From the NCBI GenBank assembly GCA_035771165.1, contig JAWNZC010000314.1, positions 5,961,001 through 6,025,000 of the forward strand: DNA of 64,000 nucleotides. Reading direction: 5' to 3'. Numbering within the stretch: position 1 is the first letter of the stretch; every line of letters starts with the position of its first letter. The DNA comes from Paragorgia papillata (lineage: Eukaryota; Cnidaria; Anthozoa; Scleralcyonacea; Coralliidae). Shown piece after piece: positions 23,586 through 32,257 of this stretch. The translations under genes and the position numbers were made by a program. The notes below the pieces were generated by a model. It was not told the DNA's origin. It saw only the letters and a list, made by a program, of their open reading frames with translations, and did not search any database.

Positions 23586-26500
23586 AAATAATTTTTTCTT
23601 TTCTTATTTTTCAGATATCGAGTTGTGTTTAGAAGATTTTCTCAGTATATGTAATCAAGTGGCTGGTGGCATGTCTTATCTTGCTTCCTTGCATTTTGTT
23701 CACCGCGATTTAGCGACGAGAAATTGTTTGGTAGGTCAAGAACTCACTGTAAAAATTGCAGACTTTGGATTGTCGCGAGATATCTACTCTTCAGATTATT
23801 ACAAGGTACTCTAAACTAAGAAATATACTTGATGATTTCTACTGCACTGCACTGCACTGTACTGCACTGCACTGTACTGCACTGCCCTGCCCTGCCCTGC
23901 CCTGCCCTGCCCTGCCCTGCCCTGCCCTGCCCTGCCCTGCCCTGCCCTGCCCTGCCCTGCCCTGCACTGCCCTGCCCTGCCCTGCCCTGCCCTGCCCTGC
24001 CCTGCCCTGCCCTGCCCTGCCCTGCCCTGCCCTGCCCTGCCCTGCCCTGCCCTGCCCTGCCCTGCACTGCACTGCACTGCCCTGCACTGTACTGTACTGT
24101 ATAGTTGTACCTTTTACCTTCACCATTCCAGGTTCGAGGTGATGCAATGCTTCCTGTGCGCTGGATGCCGCCAGAATCTCTTCTTCACGGTCGCTTTACT
24201 ATTGAGTCAGATATTTTCTCTTATGGAGTTGTAATGTGGGAAGTATTTACTTTCGGACTGCAGCCATATTATGGATATTCCAATGAAGAAGTGATAGCGT
24301 TTGCTAAACAGGTAAAAGACAAAATAAAATATCATTTACTGCAGCAACGCTGTGCCATTGCAACGACTGACGCAACATAGAATGCATAGCGCAGTGCAGC
24401 GCCACACAACACACTAGGCTACACTGAAAAACCCTTAACGTTAACCCTTTCACTAATGTTGGGGCATTTTAGTATTTTACTCTAGCTAACGCCTGAGTCT
24501 AAGTCTAGTAGCGAAAAACCTTTAATATCACAAGAAGATACGGAAGAATTATAAACGCTAATCGTTATATTCACAAGACTATCTTCAAGTAAGAAAGTTT
24601 ATTTCCAACTTCTAACTAAATTTCTCATTTCCGATATAGGCAATTTTAAATATTACTTCAAAAACGCATTAATAATTCATGAGGGGGGAAAACGCAATCA
24701 TGCAGTACCATGTCCGTGGTTTTATATCTGATAAAAAATCCCCCTAATCTACATAAATTTTAGCTTTGATTTTTTCGGTTTAGACAACGTTTTTCAAAAT
24801 GTCTACGCCAATGAACTTACCCAAATGGGTCGTTTTTGAAGCTATTTAAAACATTCATAGTACGCGTTTTATCAAATCTAAAACATGCCTTGGCTATCGT
24901 CTCGTGTTTGAAATCTTACAAAACACAAATGTTCATGTTTGATTAAATATTAGTTATTATACATATACTTTATTATATGGCACGAATTACTTCCAGTAAA
25001 ATCACGCGCTGTGATTGGTTATTATGAAACGGGCATTATGAAAATTGTTAATGCCCTACGATTGGAAACACCCAAAAAATAACGAATGAGAAAGTTATTA
25101 CCGTAAAACGACGAAAATAAATTAAATGAATGACGATGAACATTATAAAAGTAAATTTTAAAATCCAGACGAGAAATAAACAACTGAAAATAACGTTAGT
25201 CTGGTGTTTTGATGAAGTTAAAGGAAGCGAAGACCAAGAAATATAAAATTCATTTTGTAATAAAAAGTGTCATATAATAAACTACTTAATAACCTCGACC
25301 GTTCGGTCTTTACGGTAAAATATTAAACCTCGGTCTTGAACGTAATAACCTCGCTATCGCTCAATACAGCAAGACTTCGGTTTGATATTTTCCCGGCGTA
25401 AAGATTATGCATTTTCAATGATTACAGGGTGTTCTGTTAGGCCAGCCTGACGACTGTCCAGCACATATTTATCGTATAATGCAAGACTGTTGGAGTCGAA
25501 GTCCAGAAAAAAGACCAAATTTTGATCAGATTACCAAGCGCCTGGTGAAAAATCCTCCTCAAAATACGTACAGCACGCCGAAAAGTTTTTTAAGTGATGA
25601 AAACAAAAACGAGGCAAAAACGGTGGAAATAAAGCGTCCGAATAGTTTAGATCAACCGATAACAGGTAAGCCAGTGTTATATATTAGTTTTCTCAGCTCT
25701 TACTGTACAATACAATCATCAAGAATTTCAGTTTCCGGCTCAATTATGATGCACTATGGGATAGAATCAAAGGTCAAGTGAGCACTTAAGTCAGTGCCAT
25801 TGTTAACAAAGAATATTCATGAGCCACAACAATATGTGACACTATATATACAGCTAAATCAATTAAGGTTGTCCTGGCCAAAGCCAAAAGGTCAAAGCCA
25901 AGCGCGAAAATGCTCGTTAATAATCAGCCCAGAGAGGCAAGTTTAGTTTATTTGTATGATTGTGTGCTTCGCTATTTAAATAGTAATTCACATCGTACTT
26001 TTCGCGCTTGGCTTTGACCTTTTGGTTTTGGCCAGGACAACCTTAAATGATTTAGCTGTATATATATATATTACTGAAAAGTGAAAAGGTGGTAAACAGT
26101 TGAGAATAGTTTTTATATTAACGAAATACTGACGTTTTGAGCGAAGCCCTTCATCAGAGTAATGTCAGTATTTCGTTATCAAAACCATTCTCAACAGTCC
26201 ACCACCTCACAAGTATGATCTATGCTAACGTCGTAACAACATGCATTCTTTTTTTATTTTATTTCAGTTCAGTTCATTTTGCTTTATCGTTTTTAATTCA
26301 GAAGTTAATTGAACAACTTCCTGGTTTGAATTTGATTGACGTTTGCACAGTAAATTTTACGGAGTAGATTCAACTCCAATTGGTGTTATTCTAAGTTGAA
26401 TCTACTCTGTAGAATTTATTGTGTGACTATATATAATGAAACCTATTTCATATTATACTTGTTGAAAAGTCAATAACATTTCAAAACAGGACGTTTTTGA

Positions 26501-27803
26501 CGAATTTCATCAAATGAATTAGTCAGGCTGAGGAACTGACTTGCAACAATATTTTATGAACACTTCTATTGCTATCACGCGATAGTAATATTTTAATGTA
26601 AAAAGTTACTCATTAAATTACTAAAAATACTCATTAATAATTCATGATGAAAATTCAAAAGAAATCAATACCGTAGCAGTGGTTGTAAATCGGATACAGC
26701 ATCGTCCTGAATTACATAAACTTTAGCTTCGATTTTCTCGGCTAAAACAAACCGTATCCCAAAAATAGTTGATGAACTTGATTACTTAGATGCATTTGTA
26801 TTTTAAGAAGGATTGCAGCTGAGGATTACAATTCTGTCCTCATGGACCATCTTCAAGTCCTTCACAACAAAGCTGCAAGAATTATTCTTGATCTCCATCC
26901 ACTCTCGTCAGCCACCGAATCACTGAGATCCTTACACTGGCAACCGCTATCAGTGCGCAGGCTCTTTCACCGTTGCCTTATCATGTATAAATGTTTAAAC
27001 AATGACGTTGACTCTGATTTTAATTTCAAACACACTACTGATATCCACAATTACAACACCCGAAACAAACATAAATTACACTTACAACGAGTCAACAGGA
27101 ACTGGGGGAAACAGTCATTCACCTACCACGGTGCTCAAGACTGGAACACTTTACCAGAAGAACTTCGGAACATTGAACTTTTTTCATTATTTAAACTTAA
27201 ACTTAAGAAACATTTAAAACTTTAATTTTTAGTTTTGTAATTTTTCATTTATATTGTTCTGATTCCGTATCTGTTATACCGTACCGTTTCTGCTATATCT
27301 GTTATATATAAATATGTATGTATATGTTTTACCTATGCAGGGCTCCACTGAAAATCACTTTTGTGAGTGGACTTCCTGAATAAATATTGTTACTAACTAG
27401 CTCGCCTTGTAAATCAGATACAGCTCGGCTGCGATTGCTGTATCTATTACTTAGAACCTGCGAGGCATTGCATGTTTTCGATAGATCAAAGTGAAAAGGT
27501 GGTAAACTGCCGAGAATAGTTTTGATAACGAAATACTGACGTTTTGAGCGGAAGCATTCGTCAGACTGAGGGCTCCGCTCAAAACGTCAGTATTTCGTTA
27601 TTTAAACTATTCTCAGCAGTTTACCACCTTTTCACTTTGCAGTAATATTTTAACATTCTTTAATATTTTCTACAGGAACCTACCAAACTCCGGGGACCTT
27701 GATTAACTCGGGTTTCATTCCTGATGATGGAAGCAAAACAGTTTTATCAAGCAGCGATGGATCTGGTAAAGAAAATGGTTATCTGAGTACGGATACCCCA
27801 TAG
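15171..27803 (+). CDS. ROR/MuSK-like receptor tyrosine kinase A (Frizzled CRD - TM - kinase)
   Basis: Exons: 15171-15237, 19176-19209, 19736-20388, 21017-21346, 22858-23133, 23615-23805, 24132-24311, 25428-25665, 27676-27803 (stop TAG). All have GT/AG borders, and the sum is 2097 bases, or 698 residues. Residues 1-22 are a signal peptide. Residues 35-105 are a Ser/Thr-rich linker. A Frizzled-type CRD at about 109-248 has ten cysteines (FCQYVFTPC and LCREDC are typical), and the transmembrane helix is at about 263-286. The kinase has the Gly loop GEGQFG (352-357), Lys382 in [14 protein letters not shown] (Asp485), DFG (503-505), a YxxxYY activation loop (Tyr511, 515, 516) and RWMPPES. It should phosphorylate tyrosines on itself and partners at the plasma membrane; family members with CRDs bind Wnt-type or agrin/LRP-type ligands, but the ligand here is unknown. 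The tail has YSTP, YQTP and YLST. The 34-base exon 2 is predicted from splice sites and phase alone. No kringle or Ig domain is seen. Confidence 0.88.
15590..15720. repeat. Short MITE relic, 'CCAGACAATTTTACT' family
   Basis: Aactctttcgctgccgag near 15595 and ggcagcaaagagttaa at 15703-15718 are inverted ends. The interior has ctctctacttcacgagtaaa and gtctggcattagac, the family motif in the opposite sense. Confidence 0.6.
16594..16967. mobile_element. MITE with ggggactttaagat ends, copy 1
   Basis: ggggactttaagatgctac at the left pairs with gtagatcttaaagtcccta at the right. Inside, gacgacgacggc faces gacgtcgtcgttgaggttga. Part of a second copy, inverted, is at 45209-45440 and shares the stretch gtattgaagtcaatct (as complement). 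It lies in RTK-A intron 1. Confidence 0.75.
17098..17182. repeat. Tandem aaacgtatcattgata repeats
   Basis: About six diverged units of aaacgtatcaatg / gtatcattgataat follow each other and can also fold on themselves. No known function. Confidence 0.75.
17265..17560. mobile_element. 'TTGCAAGTTG' repeat-rich element
   Basis: The motif ttgcaagttgaa and its complement ttcaacttgcaa recur at least seven times in both senses, together with cgttgttgcacgta and acgtgcaacaacg as an inverted pair. Similar aacttgttg-rich repeats lie at 28540-29130 and 50935-51150. Confidence 0.55.
17642..17843 (-). CDS. Possible terminal exon of unknown protein on the opposite strand
   Basis: On - there is a strong acceptor (a pyrimidine-rich run from about 17870 ending TTATTACAG just before 17843), then an open frame of about 67 codons to a stop. 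The peptide is mixed in composition and looks protein-like: [43 protein letters not shown] do not recognise it. It sits inside RTK-A intron 1, opposite to it, and no upstream partner exon was found. It could be the end of a nested gene, a captured exon in a transposon, or chance. Confidence 0.25.
17945..18345. mobile_element. Modular 'aattcatgag' repeat, 'gataaaaca' subtype
   Basis: tatacctgataaaactt, then ttttatcagatttaaaacac, agatctgataaaacacg and tttaaatggcttcaaaaac lead to a tail gtgttttcctcatgaattat. Related copies are at 24640-24960, 35690-36000 and 58680-58985. Confidence 0.7.
18955..19115 (+). repeat. Minisatellite, unit of about 25 bp
   Basis: About six tandem units of gtgctgctagctgtctgatg with variants (one with agctagctag) end about 60 bases before the predicted RTK-A exon 2. 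Confidence 0.85.
19672..19712 (+). repeat. Copy of 'gtctgattcttcacctggct' repeat
   Basis: actatgtctgattcttcacc then tggctgtactgggaattta occurs here just before RTK-A exon 3, and in the opposite sense at 53744-53790. A shorter relative is at 53205-53240. The acceptor of exon 3 (tttttcccttttag) lies just after it. Confidence 0.6.
20424..20985 (+). repeat. (GGAA)n and (GGGA)n microsatellite in RTK-A intron 3
   Basis: Purine-only tracts of ggaa/gaag units (20424-20790), ggaa units (20850-20905) and gggagg units (20905-20978) fill almost all of the intron between the CRD exon and the transmembrane exon. They are interrupted by a SINE-like piece at 20795-20850. Confidence 0.95.
20795..20850 (+). 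mobile_element. tRNA-headed SINE fragment
   Basis: cacgggtggcgtgtgctgtt then agggtgctgcctctcacc matches the start of the larger SINE-like copy at 44272-44535. The ggtggcgtgtgctgtta part resembles a tRNA A box. The body is missing. Confidence 0.5.
21390..21500. repeat. Short MITE relic, 'CCAGAC' family
   Basis: ctctatctaacgccagacta then ttttctcgtcaagggaa has the family core in this RTK-A intron; ends are eroded. Confidence 0.5.
21535..21935. mobile_element. MITE with tagaccccgttcacatg ends
   Basis: tagaccccgttcacatgatg and, at the right, catcgtgtgaacggggtctt are inverted. The interior has many alternating copies of ccgtaatgaaat / atttcattacgg-type motifs, so it can fold further. A partial relative starts at 45030. 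It lies in RTK-A intron 4. Confidence 0.8.
22255..22783. mobile_element. Large foldback element, 'gaacgaag' superfamily copy 2
   Basis: The left arm (cttatgcagcgaaaaataag, ctcttatttcaaagaact) pairs with the right arm (agttcttttaaataagag, cttatttttcgctgcataag). The loop is around 22430-22610. It ends about 75 bases before RTK-A exon 5. The conserved core aatatttcaagaacgaag is present in the right arm. Confidence 0.85.
23218..23365 (+). repeat. (GTTT)n and (GTTC)n microsatellite
   Basis: About 20 units of gttt then about 12 of gttc/gttcg. It begins about 85 bases after the donor of RTK-A exon 5. Confidence 0.97.
23402..23585 (+). repeat. (TTG)n/(CTG)n trinucleotide repeat
   Basis: A run of ttg with interspersed ctg/cag-type units ends about 30 bases upstream of RTK-A exon 6. 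It leaves a short pyrimidine-rich acceptor (ttttcttatttttcag). Poly-Leu, poly-Val and poly-Cys frames through it are artefacts. Confidence 0.97.
23838..24105 (+). repeat. (CCTGC)n pentanucleotide repeat
   Basis: About 50 units of ccctg with actgc variants at both edges fill most of the intron between the YxxxYY exon and the RWMPPES exon of RTK-A. Confidence 0.97.
24445..24505. repeat. Short MITE relic, 'CCAGAC' family
   Basis: aaccctttcactaatgttgg, then gtattttactctagctaacgcc. Half of the family consensus only. Confidence 0.45.
24640..24960. mobile_element. Modular 'aattcatgag' repeat, copy in RTK-A intron 7
   Basis: cattaataattcatgagg, then gtaccatgtccgtggtttta, tatctgataaaa, then gaagctatttaaaacattca and gcgttttatcaaatctaaaa. 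Same module order as 58680-58985. Confidence 0.65.
24965..25405. mobile_element. TIR element related to 7843-8385
   Basis: ttatatggcacgaatta and gctgtgattggttattatg at the left; ttaataacctcgaccgttcg, ggtctttacggtaaaatatt and aatattttcccggcgtaaag-type complements at the right. It ends just before RTK-A exon 8. Confidence 0.55.
25849..26060. mobile_element. MITE with tacagctaaatcaatta ends, copy 1
   Basis: tacagctaaatcaattaagg and aaatgatttagctgta are inverted, and caaaaggtcaaagccaagcg pairs with cgcttggctttgacctttt. It is flanked by TA runs. A second copy with the same arms is at 52961-53175. Confidence 0.85.
26076..26210. mobile_element. MITE with gtgaaaaggtggtaaac ends, copy 1
   Basis: gtgaaaaggtggtaaacagt pairs with gtccaccacctcac, and aacgaaatactgac pairs with gtcagtatttcgtt around the centre gagcgaagcccttcatcag. 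Other copies are at 27487-27640, 51184-51385 and 62459-62537 (partial). Confidence 0.85.
26800..27398 (+). mobile_element. Non-LTR retrotransposon 3' end (RT C-terminus)
   Basis: The frame 26842-27225 (127 residues, stop present) has HNKAARIIL, then [41 protein letters not shown] and a KLKKHLKL tail. That is the usual C-terminal region of CR1/L2-type reverse transcriptases in invertebrates. The 3' part ends gaataaatattgttactaac near 27398. The RT catalytic domain is missing, so this is a 5'-truncated copy in the last RTK-A intron, in the same orientation as the gene. Confidence 0.8.
27487..27640. mobile_element. MITE with gtgaaaaggtggtaaac ends, copy 2
   Basis: aagtgaaaaggtggtaaact and agtttaccaccttttcactt are exact inverted ends. 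The interior pairs almost fully (gataacgaaatactgacgtt against aacgtcagtatttcgttatt). It lies about 35 bases before RTK-A exon 9. Confidence 0.9.
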
Positions 27804-28052
27804 CAACAGTATTTGTGAAACTTTAAAGCAACGTATACCATGGTTCGACAGGTTTTTCAAAATGAAAGAAACGGAGGGGAGAAAAATCTCTGGTTGAAAC
27901 TGCTACGAACTCCACTATCAGGCAGAAATATTCAAATAACAATCAACCAATCACAAAGCATGATTATGTTTTTAGTAAACAATCAAGGGACACATTAGTA
28001 TTTATCCAATGAAAAGACAGAGTCGAATTCTGACGTTACAGTTGTAAAACCC

Positions 28053-28182
28053 CGCTAACAAGAACCTACATTTTACCCAATCAGCCTGGGATAGGTTCTT
28101 ATATATATTCTTATATAAATAAATTCTTAATTTCAGCCTGAGGTTCTTAATAGTGGTAGGTTCTTGTTAGCGGGTTTTTACG
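28053..28182. mobile_element. Hairpin element cgctaacaagaacct
   Basis: ccgctaacaagaacctac and gtaggttcttgttagcgg are inverted ends, with a second small pair inside (cctgggataggttctt / agcctgaggttctta). It carries aataaa at about 28120, which could serve as a poly(A) signal for RTK-A; that is inference. Confidence 0.75.
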
Positions 28183-28539
28183 GTAGTTCAAGTCCACTAG
28201 CGCTGCCGCGTTCAAGCAAATGATTTTTTCTCCTCTGCCTTCCGTCGTCTTTGAAAATATCTTGGAACCAAGGAAGCAACGTAACTTGGAAGTTTTAATA
28301 ACGATACACTTCTAAATCACAAAACAACACTTTGTTTCATCAGTTTAAAACTTTATTAACGTTATACTATCGTCAACACTCTCTCGCTCAGATAAAACAA
28401 TACTGGTTGCAATCTTTGGAGTTTGGATTCTCCTTTCAGTGTATGGCATTCAGCATGAGTAATATCAACATTGAGAAAAGGCTCGAGTCTATCTGTTCAC
28501 AAGACCTCAATATTTAACGTACGTTTCATGAATAACATT

Positions 28540-29130
28540 GCCATCATATCGTGCTGGCGAACACACACGTACAAATCGCACAACTTGTCTACAAAATGTG
28601 TTCGCTACAACCTTGTAGCAAGTTTTGTGAACAAGTTATAACAATGTTGTTATTTCATCAAGCTGCTTCAAGCTTATTGTCGCCCAACCTTGTAGCAACT
28701 TGTTACGTGCAGGCGATATCAGACTTGTTGAGACATCGTGTACAAGATGCTAACAACTTGTTTCAGACTTGTACGTCAAACAACTAGGAACAAGCGGTGC
28801 GAATTACTCATCCTGATATCGGCTTCAGTTGGAACACAGGCAGCACGTGCATATACGAGTCGTCTGATATACAATAATAAATATATTGCCTTGGATATGT
28901 CATCAAAAGGAATTAAATTAGTCAAATTGCGTGTTCCTTGTAACTCTAATACAACAAGGAACAACACTACACACCAGGTATTTTATGTTTAATCGCAATT
29001 TTACTCATTTAGTTCCTTTTGATGACATATCCAAGGCAATATATTTATTATTGTATATCAGATGAATCGTATACACGGGCTGCCTGTGGTTGGAACAGCT
29101 CTGGAACAATGCTGCTGCAGGTTTGTGCCA
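28540..29130. mobile_element. 'aacttgttg' repeat with inserted foldback
   Basis: 28550-28800 and 29075-29130 contain acaacttgtc, accttgtagcaa and acttgttgagac-type repeats. Between them a foldback (about 28800-29092) pairs gtctgatatacaataataaa with tttattattgtatatcagat and ttggatatgtcatcaaaagg with ccttttgatgacatatccaa. The outer parts gcacgtgcatatacgagtcg and atacacgggctgcctg pair loosely. Confidence 0.65.
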
Positions 29131-29394
29131 AGTTGTGCTTTTTTACGCGTGTATTTTGCAAGGTGTTAAGATGGATTTCTTGATACTTCTTGATAAACAC
29201 CTTTCGTCAAAATTATGAGAAGTTAGATATTAAAAGAATAAATTTTGATATCATTGTGTTTGTATTTGTTTATTCAAGTTATTCTCTATGTACTTTTGAA
29301 GATAGCCTACAATGTGAAATATATAGAGTGAATACAGCATGCTATGTCGAAACAATGATAAAACTAGTGCATGTGCTGCGTAGGCAGTGTTGAA
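29130..29394. other. Unassigned spacer
   Basis: No repeat or exon recognised between the foldback and the next hairpin. Confidence 0.4.
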
Positions 29395-29482
29395 ATGCAA
29401 ATCGAAATATAGTAAGGTTTGAGTACTGCCGAAATTATAGAACGTAGATTTATAAGTACTCAAATCTTACTATATTTCGAAA
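29394..29482. mobile_element. Short palindrome gcaaatcgaaatatagtaag
   Basis: atttcgatttgcatttc-type arms: cgaaatatagtaaggtttga pairs with tcaaatcttactatatttcg around a loop of about 40 bases. Confidence 0.8.
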
Positions 29483-29756
29483 TGCTATGTCGTGCTTCTA
29501 AACCTAGCTTGAGAGATGACAGATGCACTTGCTCTCAACTTGTTGTGTTTCCAACAGATTTAAACAATTTATAGTCTGGGATTGCCAGCTTGAAGTTAGT
29601 GATGTTTTCTCAGCTCTTGTTGCGGTACAAGCTGTCATAAGTTGTTAATACCCTTGTACAGTTGAAGTCAATTAAATACTTTTCAAGAACTCTTTTTACT
29701 TTCAAAGTACAGGGCTGTATGGAAAGTACAGAGTTCACTAGTTAAGTACTATATAG

Positions 29757-29804
29757 CCTGCGGGCAGGCCCTCCTGTTGCTGTGAAATGCCTGCTGGCAG
29801 GCTA
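29757..29804. mobile_element. Mini-element with TAGCCTGC ends
   Basis: tagcctgcgggcaggc and gcctgctggcaggcta enclose about 16 bases. It is the shortest member of the CCTGC-ended set. Confidence 0.6.
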
Positions 29805-30057
29805 AGTACTACATGGTGCTAACTGTGCCTGTGGCTGACGTCATACTCTCCTACGTCACTTTCAGTCCTCATACAAACTGTCCCTAAACGCGATCTGGCG
29901 TCAGAGGCTGAAACATAGGTGCAAAATAATAATAATTTGACTTTTAAAGCCTGTTATATATGATACAAGTGAGCGATCCAGATACGCAGAATGGAGTCTA
30001 CTTGCCAGGAGTTGACCTAGTAAGCAGTACGAAAACTATCGCCGGCCTGTGTCAGTT

Positions 30058-30275
30058 CTAAAAGCTCACACACACCCACACTCAATGAGTGCAACTGAAC
30101 ACTCAATGAGTCTCTACTCACCCTCACTGAGTATGAGACTACAATTGAATGGTTAGAGAGCGATGAGTGAGTGTAGAGTCCCATACTCAGTGAGGGTGAG
30201 TGGAGACTCAGTGTCGAGTTGCACTTATTGCGTGCGAGGGGCCAATCATTGAGTGTAAGTGTGAGTGAGTTTCAG
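30058..30275. mobile_element. Foldback rich in cactcaatgagt units
   Basis: actcaatgagtgcaactgaa, tactcaccctcactgagtat at the left and atactcagtgagggtgagtg then gagttgcac at the right are complementary. The unit actcantgagt is itself palindromic and recurs at least six times. Confidence 0.75.
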
Positions 30276-30430
30276 AATACTAGGCGTACAACTTGTGTGA
30301 GATTGAACGCAGTAGTAAAGCTTATTACAAGTTTGTGAACAGTATACCAGTTCTAGATCTGTCAACATCTGGCAAACTTCATTGTAAACATATCTTGACA
30401 TCGCTTTGAATGAACGTATGAACAGTTCGT

Positions 30431-31416
30431 AATTATAAAAATATTTTATTAACTAAAACTATAATGTTGTCTCTGTCTGAAAGGATTTTAAAAGGACGTT
30501 TCGGTCAAGTTACGGTGACCTTCGTCAACAAAGGGCTGATAGTCACAGTAACTTGACCGAAACGGCCTTTTTGCGTTCGACGAAGGAGAACGCATTCTAA
30601 TTCAGTCTCGCGTGTTGTCCCGCGTGTTTTTGCATGCCATTCGATTTCAGAGTTTGGACGCCATCTTGGACTGGCTATGTCGCACATTTTACCTCGACGT
30701 ATATCTCGTGACGTATATCTCGATTTTTGCGTTCGACGAAGGAGAATGCCTTCTAATTCAGTCTCGCGTGTTGTCCCGCGTGTTTTTTCATGCCATTCGA
30801 TTTCAGAGTTTGGACGCCATCTTGGACTGGCTATGTCGCACATTTTGCCTCGATTTCATGTACAGACCTGTGACGTATTCTCGATTTGGGTTCTCAAGTA
30901 CTCATGGGATGCGGCCATGTGCTATTGCTTTCTTTTAATTTACTAATAAAAAATCGAACGCACTTCGCTAATCTTTGATTACTATACTAGTATAAATATT
31001 TTAGACAGAGACAACATTATAGTTTTAAGCTATGGTTACACACACCGATTTGTGTTGCAGTGGCATTGCGGGATAAATCGGTGTGTGTAACATCGGCCCA
31101 GTCGACGCCGATTTATGCGTTGCTGAAGCATTGCAAGTTTTTGACAAGGGATCAAAAACTTGCAACGAAAATCTTCAACGCCGCACAAATCGAGAAGTGT
31201 AACATACCTGTCACCGATTTGTGTTGCAATCATGCCAAATTTCTTTTGTTCAAGCTCCGCCCATCTTTGGTTTATTTTTAAACTTGATTTTTCTTCAACA
31301 CAAATCGATGTGTGTAGCCGGGTGACCGATTTATCTCGCAATACCTTGCGACACAAATCGGCGACACACATCGGTGTGTGTAACCGTAGCTTTAGTTAAT
31401 AAAATAATTTTATAAC
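30431..31416. mobile_element. Nested inverted-repeat element with internal tandem duplication
   Basis: Outermost arms: aattataaaaatattttatt then aactaaa, against tttagttaataaaataattt. Inside, actataatgttgtctctgtc pairs with gacagagacaacattatagt (about 31007-31026). A segment of about 155 bases beginning tttttgcgttcgacgaagga occurs twice in tandem (about 30568 and 30724). At 31027-31395 a separate MITE with agctatggttacacacaccg / cggtgtgtgtaaccgtagct ends has landed near the right arm. Confidence 0.7.
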
Positions 31417-31615
31417 CATGCCTGTCTACAACTACTCGATTTTTAACTTCGTAATTAATAGGTAGTATATACCAGTGCAGCTTTGCTGCAATTTGTGCGT
31501 TCTTTTCTTTTCTTTTTTTGTAGTTAAAACGTTTATAGCTACAACGCCAGACTCGCATGAATTCTTCGTTTGCTGTCAAACCGCGATACTTAATCTTTCT
31601 ATTATGTATCAGGCA

Positions 31616-32220
31616 AACCCAAGCGCGCCCATCCCCATGCAACGCGCCAACCCCCGGGCATTTGACAATTTTTCGAAAATTGGTGCTAATTCCCTTCCGT
31701 AGGGATGAAAAGCAGGTGAAAATGCCCCACGATGGGGACAAATATCTGGGCAAATTCCCCACCCTGGGGAAAGTTGTACTCTACTTCAGATCTGTTGCTG
31801 AACGATTCACAATATAAAAATCAACATTATATTATGAATACTTATTTCAAACACCTCTATTAAATTCTCCATGCGTTTGTTTTTCAACCAAGACGCAATA
31901 AACTCTGCATCTTTCGCTTCCATGATCGAGTGCAACAGGCAACAGACAGTCCAAACCACGTGTTGAATCCGTTGATTAAAAGAACTAGAGGGAGAGGGAC
32001 GCCATTCAATTGCCTCTCCCCCCCAATCGCCTTTTAGTGGCTGAGCAAAAAGAACAAGGCTCAGAACATTGAAATAATATTATATATCTAATGTGCCACC
32101 CCCGGGCAAATATTTGTTTTCAAATGCCCCACTCCTGGTAAGGTCCAATGTGTCAAATGCCTGGAGGTGTCTCGGGGGGGTTGGGGGGGAGGGGGGGTGG
32201 ATGGGGATGGACACGCTTGG
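31616..32220. mobile_element. TIR element with aagcgcgcccatccccat ends
   Basis: caagcgcgcccatccccat and atggggatggacacgcttg are imperfect inverted ends. cccccgggcatttgac / caaatgcctggaggtg and two gccccac-type motifs occur inside. No coding sequence is seen. It ends about 40 bases beyond the RTK-B stop. Confidence 0.55.
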
Positions 32221-32257
32221 ATGTCACTGATACATTAGCTCCAACTAGGAATTGTTA

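Noticed and set aside
23222..23591. Cys-, Val- and Leu-homopolymer frames joined to the RTK-A exon
   Set aside because: Read through TTG and GTTT repeats in an intron; donor at 23134 and acceptor at 23614 remove them and keep the kinase in frame.
23756..24147. Frames of Pro-Ala-Leu-Cys and Gly-Arg-Ala-Gln repeats
   Set aside because: CCTGC pentamer repeat inside an intron.
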